64,000 nt of DNA. Origin: Lineus longissimus. Its lineage: Eukaryota; Nemertea; Pilidiophora; Heteronemertea; Lineidae. Numbering within the stretch: position 1 is the stretch's first letter; each line of letters begins with the position of its first letter. The position numbers were made by a program, and so were the translations under genes. Positions 37,401-52,400 of the stretch are shown one piece after another. The stretch spans positions 22,508,599 to 22,572,598 of the forward strand of contig NC_088309.1 in assembly GCF_910592395.1 (NCBI RefSeq). The letters run 5' to 3'. The notes beneath the pieces were generated by a model, which worked only from the letters and a program-made list of their open reading frames with translations, was not told the DNA's origin and did not search any database.

Positions 37401-40400
37401 CGTGTGTGTGTGTGTGTGTGCAAACACGAGATGGGTATATTGCTGGTGACATTACTCCGGTCACCTCTTTGAGACTGGTCGAGATCATCCGATCTTAGTG
37501 AACTCTGGATCAATAGGTTTGACCAGTCTTCTCGGAGCCCCTCTTGTCATCATTACCTCCTCACGAAGTAATCGGTCGCGAAGAGTCAGCATGCCGCTGT
37601 TCGGAATCTGAATAGGGGTAATGAAATATGCCTGGTCATGAATGCTGACGGTCAATATTTTTCAGCATGTCGAATGCACACTGAGATGTTGTTGTGGTAT
37701 TTTTTGTGAATATTGTCGTTGAAAAAGACGTATGGTATCGGCTTTTTGCTATTTCGAACCAAATACTAGTACACAGACATACAGCATTTTAATGCAGACG
37801 AGTTGAAAACCCATGAGGCTAAAAACTAACTCTAATACGGATGATGATGATGATGATGATGAGAATTGTGAGGCTAAACTGGTCGGCCGACCTCGTCGCA
37901 GACGAGGGCATGGTGATAATCCATTTTGACAAAATGTGGCTTTTGTTATTCTTGTCACCAAACTGGCTACCTCATCGTTCTCTCGAATATCTCATCCAAG
38001 ATTCATCACGCATGCATGCCCCTTGCCAGACCTTAATCATCCACCAGCAAGAATGTCCAATGAAGTGGTTTATTTGCTTCTGTTCAAGCCGATCTTTATT
38101 AAAAGATCGGCAGCATCAATATCAAGGCAGCAACCTACCTAATACCTATAGATCAAGATAAGCTGACAGGATGAACAAGGCTGGTCAATAGTGTAGTGGT
38201 ACAGGCATCTGTTGTGGTCGAACAAAATTTAATGATTGCCGATCATTCTGCGATTACTGTTTGACCACACGAAAAGCCGGTGTGAACGGAACCATCAGTC
38301 AGACCACTGGAGGTCCAGGGATGAGATTATATTAAATCGTGAACCAAGGTCATTAGTTTATATACCCATGAGCTTTTAATCGTCATTGGTCAACAGCTAC
38401 GGAGAGGCAACCGCATAGGCTACAGACAGGCAATCGCATTTCATTTGTGAGGCAATACACAATGTATATATTTATCATAACAGTCAGAATTTACTTGCTG
38501 TTGACATTTCCTGTGATCATGAAATATCCCAATTAGAATAGTTTCCCTTACAAGTCATACGCAGAACGAAAGAATGATCTAACCAATAAGAATGTGATAT
38601 AGTCAGTGGCAACGATGAATCATGAGTGGATATCTCAAGAAGCTATAAAATTTGAGAAGAGATCAAGCAGTGGTTAAAAATGAATTATTCAACAGAAATG
38701 ATGCAATATCTTAGATATTGTAATGAAAATATCCACAGTTTGGGGTAGTGTTTTATAAGACAGGCCGGAATACATGTATCGAATTGCAAAGACTACCATA
38801 GTTGAAATCGTCAGAACTATCCCTGTGATCATGGTAACGTGTTTAGTCAGGATCATTCCTGCCAGTAGTGAAATACAGACTTGAAATACACTAATTTACT
38901 TTTTTTTTCCTATATCACGAACCGAAACAAAGACCCACAATGGCACTGGTAGCATCAGGCCACCACAAGTTATATTTTATGAAACAATCTAAATTCTTTT
39001 GAAATGCGGTTTCCCAATGATTCTGGCCTCCGAGCAGCCTTTCATTCCGAGATGTACACCGAAGTGCTGTTTGAGTAGATTTCAAAATTGATTCATTATC
39101 AGATCTTGAGGCAGCATGGGGTGCCAGATCATAAACCTTATACAAGCCACACATGATTGATTGCCACTCGTGGTTTGAATTGATTTTTGAATCGAATTGG
39201 AAACAGTGTTCATTTGCCAGTTTGAATACTCTGTCATATCTTTGGTTGGAATTTGGAAGGTATGACATCGTTAGAATTTCACTGTCTTTATAGTTAGCAT
39301 CAGGTTAAGAATTAATCAAAGAAAACAAAAAAGGAGGCAATGATATTGGTATTGTAAGGTGGCAGCTGGAGCCACAGAGTGTTTTAGAATGCCGTTTCGA
39401 GGCTCTTTGTTCTTCCACCACGCATCTTAGCTGTTTCTTGACATCTCGTAGAAGTTCTTGATGTTAGTAACTTTGATAGGCAATGTGATATTCGTTCTAT
39501 TCGTGTCATAATGGCTTCTTCACTTACTCACATCTTACCGACATGATATACTTTTGGCCAAACTGACTAAGCAACCTGAACAACACAACCACTGGTCCAC
39601 ATGATGACCTGAGTGCCTTGACAATCTTCCTTGCGCAACACGATGTTTGGCATATCTTGTTTGTTAGTCCGTGGGAATAAACATGCTATCTTCGTTCCGA
39701 AAATGGATATACGGGAGTACATTATCTCATTTAGACCAGTCGTGCCATTTTTTTCCTCTCGCAAATGAGACTGTTAATTGACCTGGGCGCGCAGATGTCC
39801 TGTTTGGTATGTTATTCACCGACAAATTAATGAAGTCGTCTCTTGCAAAGGACATCAGGAAGGCAAACACCATTATCTGGCAAATAACAGGAAGTCAGGG
39901 AATTTTTGTTGCGGATTAGTATCGTGAGTCTGCTGATATAGGTCAAGTTATTATTCGATGCATCACGTTGCTGCAATGTGGTCAAGTGAATGTGCAGCCT
40001 ACATGTAACTCACGCTGAAACGAGTCGTTTTACACATGACAGCCATGATAACGGCGATTAGTAGGCCTGATCATGCTGTATAGACCAATGTTTAGAGAAA
40101 GAGTGTCAATATTTGATGAGTGATTGCAAGATTTGGTTTCCGATCATTTACATACCAGCCGCTTCATTCTCTAATCATAACAGCAACATCCATAACATTC
40201 TCACATTCTTTCATCATGTTAACGAGGCATTTCGCTCCATCCTCTACGTGACTCTGTAGCTAGATAAACATTGATTAGCCCTGCTATATCGAGGACATAA
40301 ACAATGTGATGTTGACAACTGGTCCGGTCCACCAGTAATTCATGTTCAATTATCAGTGATTACTTGTCGGCCGGGATGGCTCCAAGCCCTACTTCAGCAT

Positions 40401-43400
40401 TTTATATGAAAGGAAAGGCGGTTTCTCGTAGATTGCTTTCGATTAAGAATGGCAGCTGGCAGGCATGCCTGTATGATTTCTTCATTCAGCAAATTCGTAT
40501 GATGTAATCTCGTTTTATATTTCTAGTACGCGTATAATCAAAGAGAGTAGCCAATTGATCGAGTGTCAATGCTGTTATACGAAATGCGCTCTCTGCAGCA
40601 AGGACATGAATGCGAACTTGCAATTCGAGCCCAGCCTCGTACCAAGTCATTTCCGACTACCGCCAATTGAATGTAGCTCCGTCTTTGGAGCGCGATTGAC
40701 CACTCCAATATCGTAAGATCTCGCAGATATATTATAAGTATAACGGTTTACTGAACTCAAATTTTGACCAAGACACTATATTTGATTTATTGTAAGAAAT
40801 AAGTAGAACTTTTCCAATTAACCTTGATTATGGCCGTTAAAAGATGCAAAGATAGAGAAGAATGAAGTATTGGTAATATCGAGTCGATTCATCATTATTG
40901 TCAGTAACTTGCCTTGTCATTTTGACATGTAATAAGTAGTGACTCTTTAACATGTTTAAAGTGTCTAATTAAATTAACATATTTGAAGCGTCTAAACGAA
41001 TTTTAAGACCAATTTTGTATTTTACGAAAATAGTTGTTGCGCGGCGAATGCGAAGCCACTGCTTTTATACTCTCTTGCAATTTACTAGTACCAAGAATTC
41101 ATAAAGACTAGTCTTTATTTATTATTACTAGTACTTTACTGCAATTTTGAGTGAAACCCGCTGGGCCCGCTTTGGCCTACATTTTAGCTGTTTGGTTAGA
41201 CAAACAATACCTCAAATTCGCTATCATTCCCATGAGGTTTTTTTGCAGCACTAAAATCAGTCCTTATTGTCATTTCATTTAGATCATCAATCCTGTGATC
41301 TAAATTCAGATTATCAATCCTGCGGTCTAAATTACCTGGTAACAGAAAAAATGACAGAAAATGTTGTATGGTAGGCGTCCATGTCGAATAATGAACAGTC
41401 AGATTTATAGCTCCTTCTAATTGCAATTAAACTACAGCTTGCCTCACCTGTCATTTTGACCTTAACTTGAATATCACAACGTGAAAGTCATTAATAAATA
41501 ATGAATAATGATCAGAAACCTCATCAAATTTTCAAATGTCTTTGAGAAATCGGCAATCTCATTTCATCGGCCTTGAACTTAATGCAATACCGACTATCTG
41601 TCGATTGCCCGAATCCTAAACTGAAATAAGACAGTTTTCAGGCAACGCCTGTAAACAGATGGCAACCAAATACAAAAAATGGCGAAGAAATAATGTGCTT
41701 GTGATTGACGAGCATCGCATGCATTGGTTGCATAACGCTACCAAAGTAAACGTCATTAATGTTTTAGCTAACGGTGCTAACTTCTCAGGGTGGTGTATGA
41801 TGCAAGTCATGTGCACGCATATTGTACATGACAAGCATTTCAGAGTTCTTCACAACGTACGAGACTTCGAACACAACTTAAACCGTTCTGGTACTTGTTA
41901 AAAGATACCTCGCATTATTTATGGGTCTGTCTTCTATCCTTGAGAAAACGGTGAGCCAATAAATATCCAATGGTACAAGATGGAGCCAGCATTATTTATT
42001 GATAATTCAGAAAATACCTCATGTTTCTGTTTGAAAGCTGGTTATTAGACATTAATGGCAGGTAAAGTGGGGTTCGGTCGCCTGAATAGAGCGGTGAAAT
42101 AGGAAAGAGACCCTTTGGAGCAAGATGTGATTTCTTTGGAAAGTTGGGTTGAAGGATACGTAACTAGTACACGTATTTTTTCGTTTCATCGGGAATGGTG
42201 CACAACCTCCGTGCATGGCTTAAGGCTTTAAAAAACGTGAAAGCCTTCGACAACGGCCTTGAAATATAAAATTAGGTTGAAATATACAAGACTTTTAGTG
42301 GATATTGATATCTTATCCTTTGATATCAACCAAGATTCGCAATCAATGCGCGTAACCGCGGATCCGTGACTCTGCTGTTTAAAGCATTTGCCAGTATGCC
42401 TCTTTCATTTTTATTGGCTCACCAAGCACGCGCCTGCATGGTGAACGACATTTCCGCACTTTGCATGAGCTCAAGAGGTATCAGATGGGCCAAAGGGAAT
42501 GAAAGCTTCGTTTCTCTCCACTTACTATAAGCTTTTGCAGCCATACCCGTTAGTCTTTGTTCTTAAGGTCAAAGATCACATTCCTCTCATATGCTTATCG
42601 TTTTTGCTCAAATGTTTTTTTTCCCGAAAAGGAACAATATCTTTGAAATGAAATGTCATCGTTATACTATGTCTATCTTTCCTTGCTGCCAATAAGGGCA
42701 ACATGCTTCTTTACCGTTTTAGTATGCGGTTGCCTTTGCTCCTCGCTGTATAAAGGAAGTTCGTCTTCTGGTCTCCGCTATGAATATCAATATCAAAGGG
42801 AAGGATGAACGTATGCAGTGCTGGGACACCTTACGAAATATGAACCCCCTTTTAAAAAAACGTCATGTTGTTAGTAATAGAGAGCATGCATGGGGAACAT
42901 AATGGGAGATTTGGGGTGAGACAGTCGGATAGCGCAGTTAAACACATTACGATACTCAATGCATGTCCACTCATATCGTGACCCTTCGTGATGACTGATA
43001 ATTGGTTTTTGTCCAAACTTGCTCTAAATTATTATTTACCAATGATCAAAATAACCAAGCCATCCATCATAAGTTTTTTCGGGAACATTCGTCGTTGACA
43101 TTTAAGTCGTTGAACAAGGTGAACATTTCGATAAGGAGTCACAAACACGCCGCTATCATGATTGATCGATTGAATTTCCAGATTTCTTGAAACCTACGAC
43201 CTGGCAAGTAACACTTGTTGCGGACGTGGTGGACGCTTTCCGAGGTTTCAGCTGATTGTGCAGCACGACAGATGCATCTCGACCGTGTCCTATTATGTGT
43301 GGTTTTTCATAACTGTAAATTTGCCCGACATCACCGTTAAAAAAATTAAGTTGATAATACGTACATGTACTCTCAGTCCCAGTTCATGTTGATACCAGTA

Positions 43401-46400
43401 TTCGCGGGTCAGTGGACTAAATTGACCGAACTGTACAAGGCATTCCAAAATGTTTTACGGTCATTGACGCCATTCCCTTACAGCAGTACCCTCCTCATCC
43501 ATGGGTCTATATCAGCGAGAGAATTGTTTCACATTCCAGTCTTACCAGGAAGTTAGATGATGTTCAGCTATCACACGATAAACCAATGTGAAATGGTAAA
43601 TCCTTGTGATTTCCCTCGTCCTTATGTTACACAAGAGGGACACGAAACTACCGTATATCAGGGACACGATTGAGTAATCTTTCTTTTATTTACCGATATT
43701 CACAATAAGCTGATTCAAAAAGGTCAATATCCCATGAGAATGCCCATTCTCTTGAAAGTTTCTTCTAGATGAAGCGTAATTGCCCGGTTTCCCCAGGGGT
43801 CGCCTGATTGGTACTATTGAGATGCAATACAAGAGAACGGGATATCGCCGTGAAATCGTAGACATCAATATGGATGAAGTTTCGTGTTCTCGAATTGGTA
43901 GGAGATAGCTCGGTAATGACACTTCTTATTCTCTGTAATGATCGTCTTTCCTAACATCATTCAATTGACAATTTCCTGACGGATATACATCTTTAGTACG
44001 TGCTTGGTTTCGAACGTGATTTGAGACGTAACTGATATCATTGTGATTCGCAAAATAGGGATGGAGTCAGGGCATGTTATAAATTTGAGAAGCCAAACCG
44101 ACAAAACAGAACAATCGAATCTGAAACATACTTATTGCGTCAATACATGGAAGAACAAGGAATATGACATCTTGAAGATGCTGGTCTTATCCACTAGTTA
44201 CTCAAAGTGACTGATAGGCGTTTCTACTTGTGCACAGTACTTACATTGAACCCGGATGCAGTGAACGTTGGATAAATTGAACCAAATTTCTTAAACCCGA
44301 AGGGTGATGCTGTGACGACGTTCTACTGTATTTGTGACAGGTGAAGACCGACCTCTGCCATCAAATAACATATCAAGCACGTCGACAAGATTTCATTAGA
44401 TTTACTTCGATTTCTTCCATTATCCATCTTGTCATTCGGGTGATTCTCCCGTGAATAAACAACTAAACTAATTTGTGATGACAAGGTGGTTTGGACTCTA
44501 CAATACAGTCAGTTTCGATGGCATACGTGATTGATGTGCTGGATGTATGGACTCTTGAACAAATGCTACATTCTACTGAGTTAAGTCATTCAGTCGTTCT
44601 TGTCCTCACAATACCAATCAGGTGTGCATGTAGGATTCTCATCAAAAATAACATTGAAATGACGAGGTTGGTTTAGGAAGAAGGAGGCAGCACTTTGACT
44701 GGCGACAAAATGGGTTTGAGATAGTTTTTGTTCGGCGGAATAGCATCACTCGAGAATATCAAAGAGAATTGATAGCCAACTGTGAGAATGGCGAGGGGAT
44801 TGGGACTCCGATGCCCAGACGTGCAATTTTAGAGTTTCTGAAATTCGTTATCGCTCTCTCAGCATTAGTGGATTCTGATCACGATGCTGACTAACACGCC
44901 AACACAATATTCGTATGGAACTATCGATATTGCCTTAAACCATTTTTTCTACTCGCAGTAGATCGTAATATCCTGGAGAATACCAATAAATAATTGGATT
45001 GGCCAACAATATGTCTCAAAGGTCTCCGCACTCTATGACGGGTTATATTAATGTTTAGATGACCATAGGTTCTGTCAGTCTTTGAACATCCCTTTCGATT
45101 TTGTGTATGATGGCCACCAGGAAAGACATGAACATCGTACTGGCCGGGAGGAAATCGCCAATGAGACGAAGGTTGTTATAAATCTCTTTTTTCCACTTCA
45201 TTTCTTGTCGCTATGTTGGAAACGCCCTAACATATGATGTTGGCATTTGGTGAAACATTCTTGAATTATTCATAACTGCTCGAAGTATTTGGTTGGGTTT
45301 CACTGAGTGAGCAGCGTAATACGAACTATGTGAACAATTCCGTGTTTTCGTTATTGATTATCGGTTTGACCAAATAGTAAGGTAGAAATCCTCTACCCGA
45401 GTACGGATACTGAGAGGCGTATACGGATCGAACTCAAGTTTATGTGAAGCCCGTTAGAATTGACACCTATGTAATAAAAGTACATAAGCAGTTTGTCTCG
45501 ACCTCACTATAGAAAAATATCAGGTTTATCACGTAAAGGTCCTTTCCTGGGAACTTCAATTTCAACATGTAAATAGACGGTGTTATGTCAATCCTCTTGG
45601 CATTCTAATAATCTAGAGATCAAAAAGCAATCCGGTTCAATCATGAGACCTTCTATTCATATCACGTCTCGGGTGCTGACTGGAATTCACACTATAGAGC
45701 TGTGAGACATGATCTTTTGTAGGTTTTAGGAGAGATCGGTAAAGTTTTCAAAAGAAATCGTTGGTAAAATGCATTTGCAAACTTCGTACATAGTTGTTCG
45801 CAATTCTTCGTAAGGCTTGGGAAGCATATCGAAAAGCCCGCGGACTTACCGTAAAAACTATCTTCAGGAAAAGTATGACTTGTCCTTTTTATTTTATTAA
45901 TTTACTGGCAGTGCACGTACTCTTGCACTTCTGCTGTACAAATGTACTTCGGAGATGATATCCTATCAGCGGTACAGCAATGGTATAACGTCTGTTTGCG
46001 TATCACTGGCAGTTATCATTGTCCCGTTCATTAACTTAACACGAGGTGTGAATTAGAATGGAGATACCTTCAACGCGTGTGAAGGATGTTACCGTATCAG
46101 TAATACCTTCTTGTCCGTCTACAATCAGATTACATACTAGGCCGATTTCGTAATCCTTATTCAAGAGCTACGAGGTACAAAGTAAGTAAATGAAAATCAT
46201 CGACGACTTAAAAAAAGATTTTCCCGATTCCTCGTACAACTATTAGTATAGAAGATGATTATTCGAGTGTCGCGTAGTGAAAAAATACGTTAGCACTTGA
46301 CTTTGAGGTACATATACATGTACATGTATACGACAGGGGTATTCATACGACAGGCTGTCGTAAATCGTACAACGTTGTTCACAGGGGTTGCGAAATCTGT

Positions 46401-49400
46401 CTAGTCTATAACTGAAGCTTCGGTCGTCCATCCCGGTCTCTATGCTAGGCTATATAGCGTCGCAAACAGCTCTTAAACGCGGTTTAGTAGGATGTTGATA
46501 AGTTGATTGATGGTTAAGATCCGTGTCTACATGCCCCCTCAAGTTCGACAACCGGGCCCGGTTGCTCAAAACAGGTTTTGTCGCTAACGCTGGCGTTAAT
46601 CTAACTTGGCGTTAATACTAAGGGCTTATATGAAGGAGATAACGCTATGTTAAGTTAACGCCAGCGTTAGTGACAAAATTTGTTTTGGACAACCGGTCCC
46701 CGGTCCGGTCGTACGTAGTTAAGGCCAAACCTGCCATATCAGCTGGGCTCCGCGGGCACTCCTTCTTTTTCCTTGATCAGATCCGTGATGTCGGCTTGTA
46801 TAGTCTGAACCAGGCCTCTTGCGAATATCGATGAAATACAGTAAGTGTTAAGGTGACCATTCTGTAAAAAGAATCCTTCGCATCCTCCCACTACATTGGT
46901 CCTATAATATAAGCTACTTGTATGTTTTCTGCTTCATCACACATTTTCTGCCCATCCAGTGGTTTTCGTAAATGCATCATTATGTGGCCAGTGGCGTACT
47001 TTTAAGGTCTCTGCAATCTAATTAGCCATTGCTACCATGTTTTGAGCATGAACGCAACCCTGAGTGTCGTTACAGCGATAGCATTTACTGCACAGTTTAA
47101 TGGTGAAACAGTATATGGATCCACAAAGGAGAATTTTAGCACAATTCCGCCGCTCCTGAGATTCTTTGGTGATGCTGTCACGAAGCACACGGTATCTGTA
47201 GCCATTGTGCTCCTTTAAGAGCGAAGTAAGGAAGGAATTACATGGCTTCAGCGGTTGTCTTTGCATTCGTTTTGTAAGCTTAGGCCTAGAGCTTGATAAG
47301 ATACAACATGACGAATATATAGAAGGCTTCCATCACGTATAATTGCACTTATTTGAAAGGGCTTTTTTCCGAGTTGTGTCCTGGTGCTCATCGCAGATTT
47401 CTCCTATGTACTGCAAAGTCAGTTGAAAAGTGTAGACGCTTTTTTTCTAACCCATGTGATAAAAAAAATCTCCAATAATTCTGAGGCCTTGTAGATTATC
47501 GCAAAAAGTATAATTGCATGTAACTAACGACTCATACAGCGTTATTTTGCCATCACGCAATTTAGTTTGTTAGCACTTATTGATTTGGCCCTACTCGAGT
47601 TAGCAGTAGTTTCTATTTTCGCAAGCTGCATGTGGTCATTAATTATGCAGTCTATGATGTAAGATGAAAATTGTTGTTCTGGTTTTGTCTTGACCTGCAG
47701 TGTAAGAGCAACTAGGCACATTCGACTACGGATTGAACAATACATTTATAAACCAGGATTATGTGTTTGATATGTTCCCTTCAACCGCAATTTAGCCAGT
47801 CTAATACAATCATCATCGAACTCTGAACCAACACGTTACGACGAACAAGTCTAGCTGGTTGCATGTTAATGTCTATTTGCATTTTCATCACTCAATCATT
47901 CGTAAAATTCAGTCACACACAGTCACACACGCTCAAGGACGAAAAAGTCCACCTGCATCATTTGCGGCATATCTTCAGACGTATTCCTTCCTACCCGTTT
48001 ATATTATTATACTAGTATATTACACTACATGACATCGTAAATCTCCTTCGCCGAGATCGAGGGACGTCCAAAATAGGACACGGTTCGGCTTATGAATTTT
48101 TCACATTTCACATTTCACATTTCACATTTCACCTTCCACCTCTATCCGATACCTTTCAAAAGCGGCATATGTTTCCCTTCCAACCCTGTGATCTATTACA
48201 CTAAATGACACGCTGTGTATTCCCCTCACCGAGATATGGGCACTTATTTCCTGTGTAGAGCAGCCTAATTTGCGGCCTAAAACCACCTGTCTTCGCCAAC
48301 TTTATACAGGGGAATATATCGAGCCAATAAATTATATCAGTGGGTGACCGTGACGAAGGCAATGTGATCTAATGGGTGGACATCGTTCAGCCATTTTTTG
48401 GAATTCCAAACCGTCCGTACAAATGCTGGTCATCATTACTATTGCGTTACAGTTGACCAAAATAGTTAAGAAAATAACGGAAAAAGGAAAAAGATTTCTT
48501 GAATGGTGAATGTAGTAAGGAATGACATTACCACCAGACTGATTCTGGTGAACAGGGCAAACCTGTCCAAATGGATCTTTGGCCTGGTTTCCTATTGAGA
48601 TCGAATGCCCAGAAGAGAGATTACGAGCATTCTTGCCATTTCCCAAATAACTTAAACTTAAACTTGAGTGTCCAGGCTGGCGAATCCTTATGGCACTGCT
48701 GAAGCAACATGAACACCATGATCACCAACAGCTTCCGCACAAACTGCGGGAACAGCACAACTAACATTCCTCCTCATTGCTTTAGGCTTGTTTGATTTTT
48801 GGAGACGTCCTGTGTCATTAGCAAAGGGACGATCTGCTGAAGCTCAGAGAAAAAGAGCACCTGACTGGGAGCGCTCGGAAAGAAGCTTTCTCAATCTGAA
48901 CTTTCATTTCTTTCGTAACTGAATTAACAGCTGGAAGTTTCCTAATGGGTTCCCGCGGCATCTGTTCTCCATACTCACGGGATCTTGCAATGACCTGTTC
49001 TGGTTTTAATCTACGATTACTTTTTTGCTCGTCAATTTGGTCGAAACCTTTAAAAATATCTAGCTGCTGGTGAGTTATGATTCGGAAATGATGAATTGAT
49101 TTTTATCTTTAATATTTATAGCTTTGGTGGTGGAGATGTGTTTTATCTTGTTGACGATAGTGCATCTCATTAGAAGATTTCCGAAAAGACATCTCAATCC
49201 AGAAATACAATGCTTAGTATCGTTCAGTATCAAATGAACTGTAAACAAGCCTTTCTCATTGCAAAATCTTTATAATATGTGGATCATCACTTCCGAAGAC
49301 ATAACTCAGGATAAAGACATCAAGACGGAATTGATAAAACATATCGTCTGAATTCCTGAAGCGATCACAACTTCTCCAATATGGCACTAAAAAACACCAA

Positions 49401-52400
49401 ATCAGCTTTGTGTGGTCGGAAGCTTTTGCCCACATCTCAAAAGAATGATTGTTTCCCAGTACGGAGGAGATAATACTGGTAACAATACATCAAAGAGGAG
49501 TAAAAGAGTTTAGTCGTCGGAGTATTGTGTGCAACACTTTGCGATATCAAGATGATGGTTTAGCTGTCGCTTTTGCACGGTACGGCAATATTGCAGGAGT
49601 CACAGCTAGATTATGGCGCTGTTAGTCCACTTCTTAAAGTGCCAAAAAGCTTCTTGCCGAACATGGAATTATAGGAGGGGCAAGAGGGTCAAATTGATGG
49701 TCTTCGTGTTACTATAGTATTAATGTCGTGGTACGATTTCACTCTTTTAAGGTATCCTCATTGACCTGGTAAAGAAATGCAAGTTCATCAAGAAGCATGA
49801 AAATGACATCATCATCAAACAAGGAGAAATTGGAGCGTGGTAAGTTTAAGTGATTGCTTCAATTATATACATAGGACATTTCAGATTTCAAAGGGCAGAT
49901 ACAGCCTTCTTTCCCTTACTTCAGAACTTGTTTTGAGAGTAAACTATTTGTTCAGAATACAGCCTCGGTCACTTAATCTATCAATCACTTCTCCCTCCTA
50001 AGCAATAGGGTCGAAGCGCCAGCAAGGTATGGTCTAATAAACTGCTGAACAGTCTCGGCGACTTAGCTTGAAATATTCACGGCTCTCGTGATGGAAGAAG
50101 AGATTTCTATAATTCCTCCAAGCACAGACAAAGCCTTGCGGCGGGATGAAGGCCATATCACTAAAATATACTCAGTATTTACTGAGACCGCATCAATAAC
50201 ATCAGTCGCATGCAGGTTCGTTGATTGAGTTGGTGAAATACTGCCTGACCTTCTCATCCAAAGATGCGCCTGCCGCGTGTCGAGCTGATCAATTAGGAGC
50301 TTCCTCGGCATTAATTCGATTAAGCGGTGCTTGTTACAAGAAATTGATCTGTGAATCAACGATCTCCGGCAGTGGATGTATGAGCCTTCATTGCGACTAC
50401 ATGTAGGAAATTCCTTTGGCAACATTCTCAACTCGCAAATTTACCACCTCATTGCCATAACGTATTTAATGGTACACTGTTTAATGTAGTATAAACGTTG
50501 ATTAGCACACTCTTAATTCTTTTCTTGATGAACCTGTTCCTAACTGCACTGACAGAAATCTATCTGATTCGGCGATAATGTGCAAGTACACGCGAGATAG
50601 TTCCTCTTCTGTGTAGTTGGTGGCTCTGTGCCTATTTACATTGTAGAATTTTAAAGGAGAGCAGAGATGGTATCATACATGTACTTCGTTATCGCATGCG
50701 CTGGGCCGATACGCCGTATGAGCTGGTATACCGACATGTCCACTCTTCAGCAAATCGGCGCAAAGTGAGAGTTAGCCGCTGAGTTATAGCTCTGTTAGAA
50801 CTGACATGTTGTTAATCTTCATGTGGTCCTTTTACGAGAATGGGCACATTGGTATAAAAAAGATGATAGATATCTATTAATAGATGGGAAATAAATGGAT
50901 CTGGACACTTTTTGATTGACCACTCTGCCCTGCACCAATATTTCTGCATAACTGAAACGAGCAAGTCGAAGTTATTTCAGAACAACTGATCACCGATATT
51001 GACATATGACTTTAATTTCGTTTTTGCATCCCTAAAACAATTAAATGTAATCGTTAAAGGCGCTTTCTGTTCAGATATTGCGAAATAAGCGTTTTAAATT
51101 TACTCTTACTTCTGCAATTAGATCATTAGCCGGATTTTATCGGTATCAAAGTAATGCATACTTTTATTTATAAAGTGCAATATTTATCTATTTTTAGTTT
51201 CTACATCATTCTAAAGGGCAAAGTGACTATCTATAAGCAGAACAACGAGGATGACTTGACGTGGCAACAACTTTTAGAAAATAATGCTGTTGATATTGGA
51301 GATCGACACAAACTAGGCCAACTTATCTGCACGTTAGGTAAGTTCACATTAAAATGGGGAAACCTAGCCATCTAAGAGAGTAGCTCCTGCCATTGTCACC
51401 ATTGTCGCCCAAATGCAGAATGAAGCAGTTTTATTGCTTCTAAAAAGATTAGTGTAAATGATGCCAATGGGCAGGGGTAATGTTGACCAATCCTCAAGAA
51501 TGACTAAATGGCGAGGTTCGTCATTGATCACGGACAACGACAAAAAACGATTACGAAAGAATACACGATGACGACTTTGTCAATTGATTTGCACCACGGA
51601 CTTCTATACAGATGTATAGAAATGCGTGTCAATTTCGTATGGCTACACCGTCGTATTGGTATTAAACCAGTTTTCAGAATGTGTGAGGAATAGAATGGAA
51701 TGACATCAGTCAATAGAATTCTAAAAGTGATGTGCAAGAAGAATTCATTTAACCAAAATGTCATTTGATTGAGTAGGATCAAATTGCTTCTACACATGTA
51801 GCTGCTGATGAACGAAACAGAAAAAAATTGGGAAAACAAAATTTTTTATTTTTGAAATTTCACTGAGAGAGCTGCTTGTGATACTAAACTGCCATTGAGA
51901 AGTTTTATTCACTTTGCGTCTTTGTCAGCTAGGGAGGAGTAAAACCCATTAAATGCATCATTCGACTGATTAGACATTCTGGTCTTGAATACCGGTGTAA
52001 TTACAAGAAATGTCTGTTGTCCTTTGGGCAATAACGAAACATCTCGGAGTCAAAGCACTCCGCCCCCGCGGTGGGTTTATTTGCGACTGTTTAAATAAGC
52101 ATATCCTATTGGTTTACTTGCAAATTCTTTGACGTTTGACGTTGTTTTGTAAAGTTTTAACATAACAACAAAACCAAAGAAGTCGGACCGATTTTCCGAA
52201 ATAAATTTTGATATTCATTCCCATGGACGATCCTCTTCATCAATATTAAGCGAAATAAAGAAATAAAGAAATAACAGGCCATAAAATCTCAAAAAAGAAC
52301 AATTTGTAGTGGTTAGGAAAACTAACTCTAACAAACTTTGCAGCAGACCGGCCATTAGACGGCTCTAACTGCAAATGGACACAATGCTTTACGACTAGCC

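Larger units (their letters stand above)
25441..49751 (+). other. 24.3 kb intron of the CNBD gene
   Basis: Bounded by GTAAGT and TTTTAAG; the flanking exons join into a continuous CNBD. Holds a candidate alternative last exon (26191-26321), at least four copies of the GGCAGG family, a 410 bp inverted-repeat element, a 152 bp hairpin and several minisatellites. ORFs inside are short and resemble nothing known, so no nested gene is called. Confidence 0.75.

Noticed and set aside
37157-37513. 118-codon minus-strand ORF in the CNBD intron
   Set aside because: Crosses a (TG)n microsatellite, which gives a His-Thr run; no similarity and no splice context.
25441-49751. autonomous transposon or viral-type gene in the large intron
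   Set aside because: No reverse transcriptase, transposase or integrase motif in any listed frame; only non-autonomous elements.
50063-50431. 122-codon minus-strand ORF
   Set aside because: No recognised motif, inside an intron, overlapped by an ORF on the other strand.
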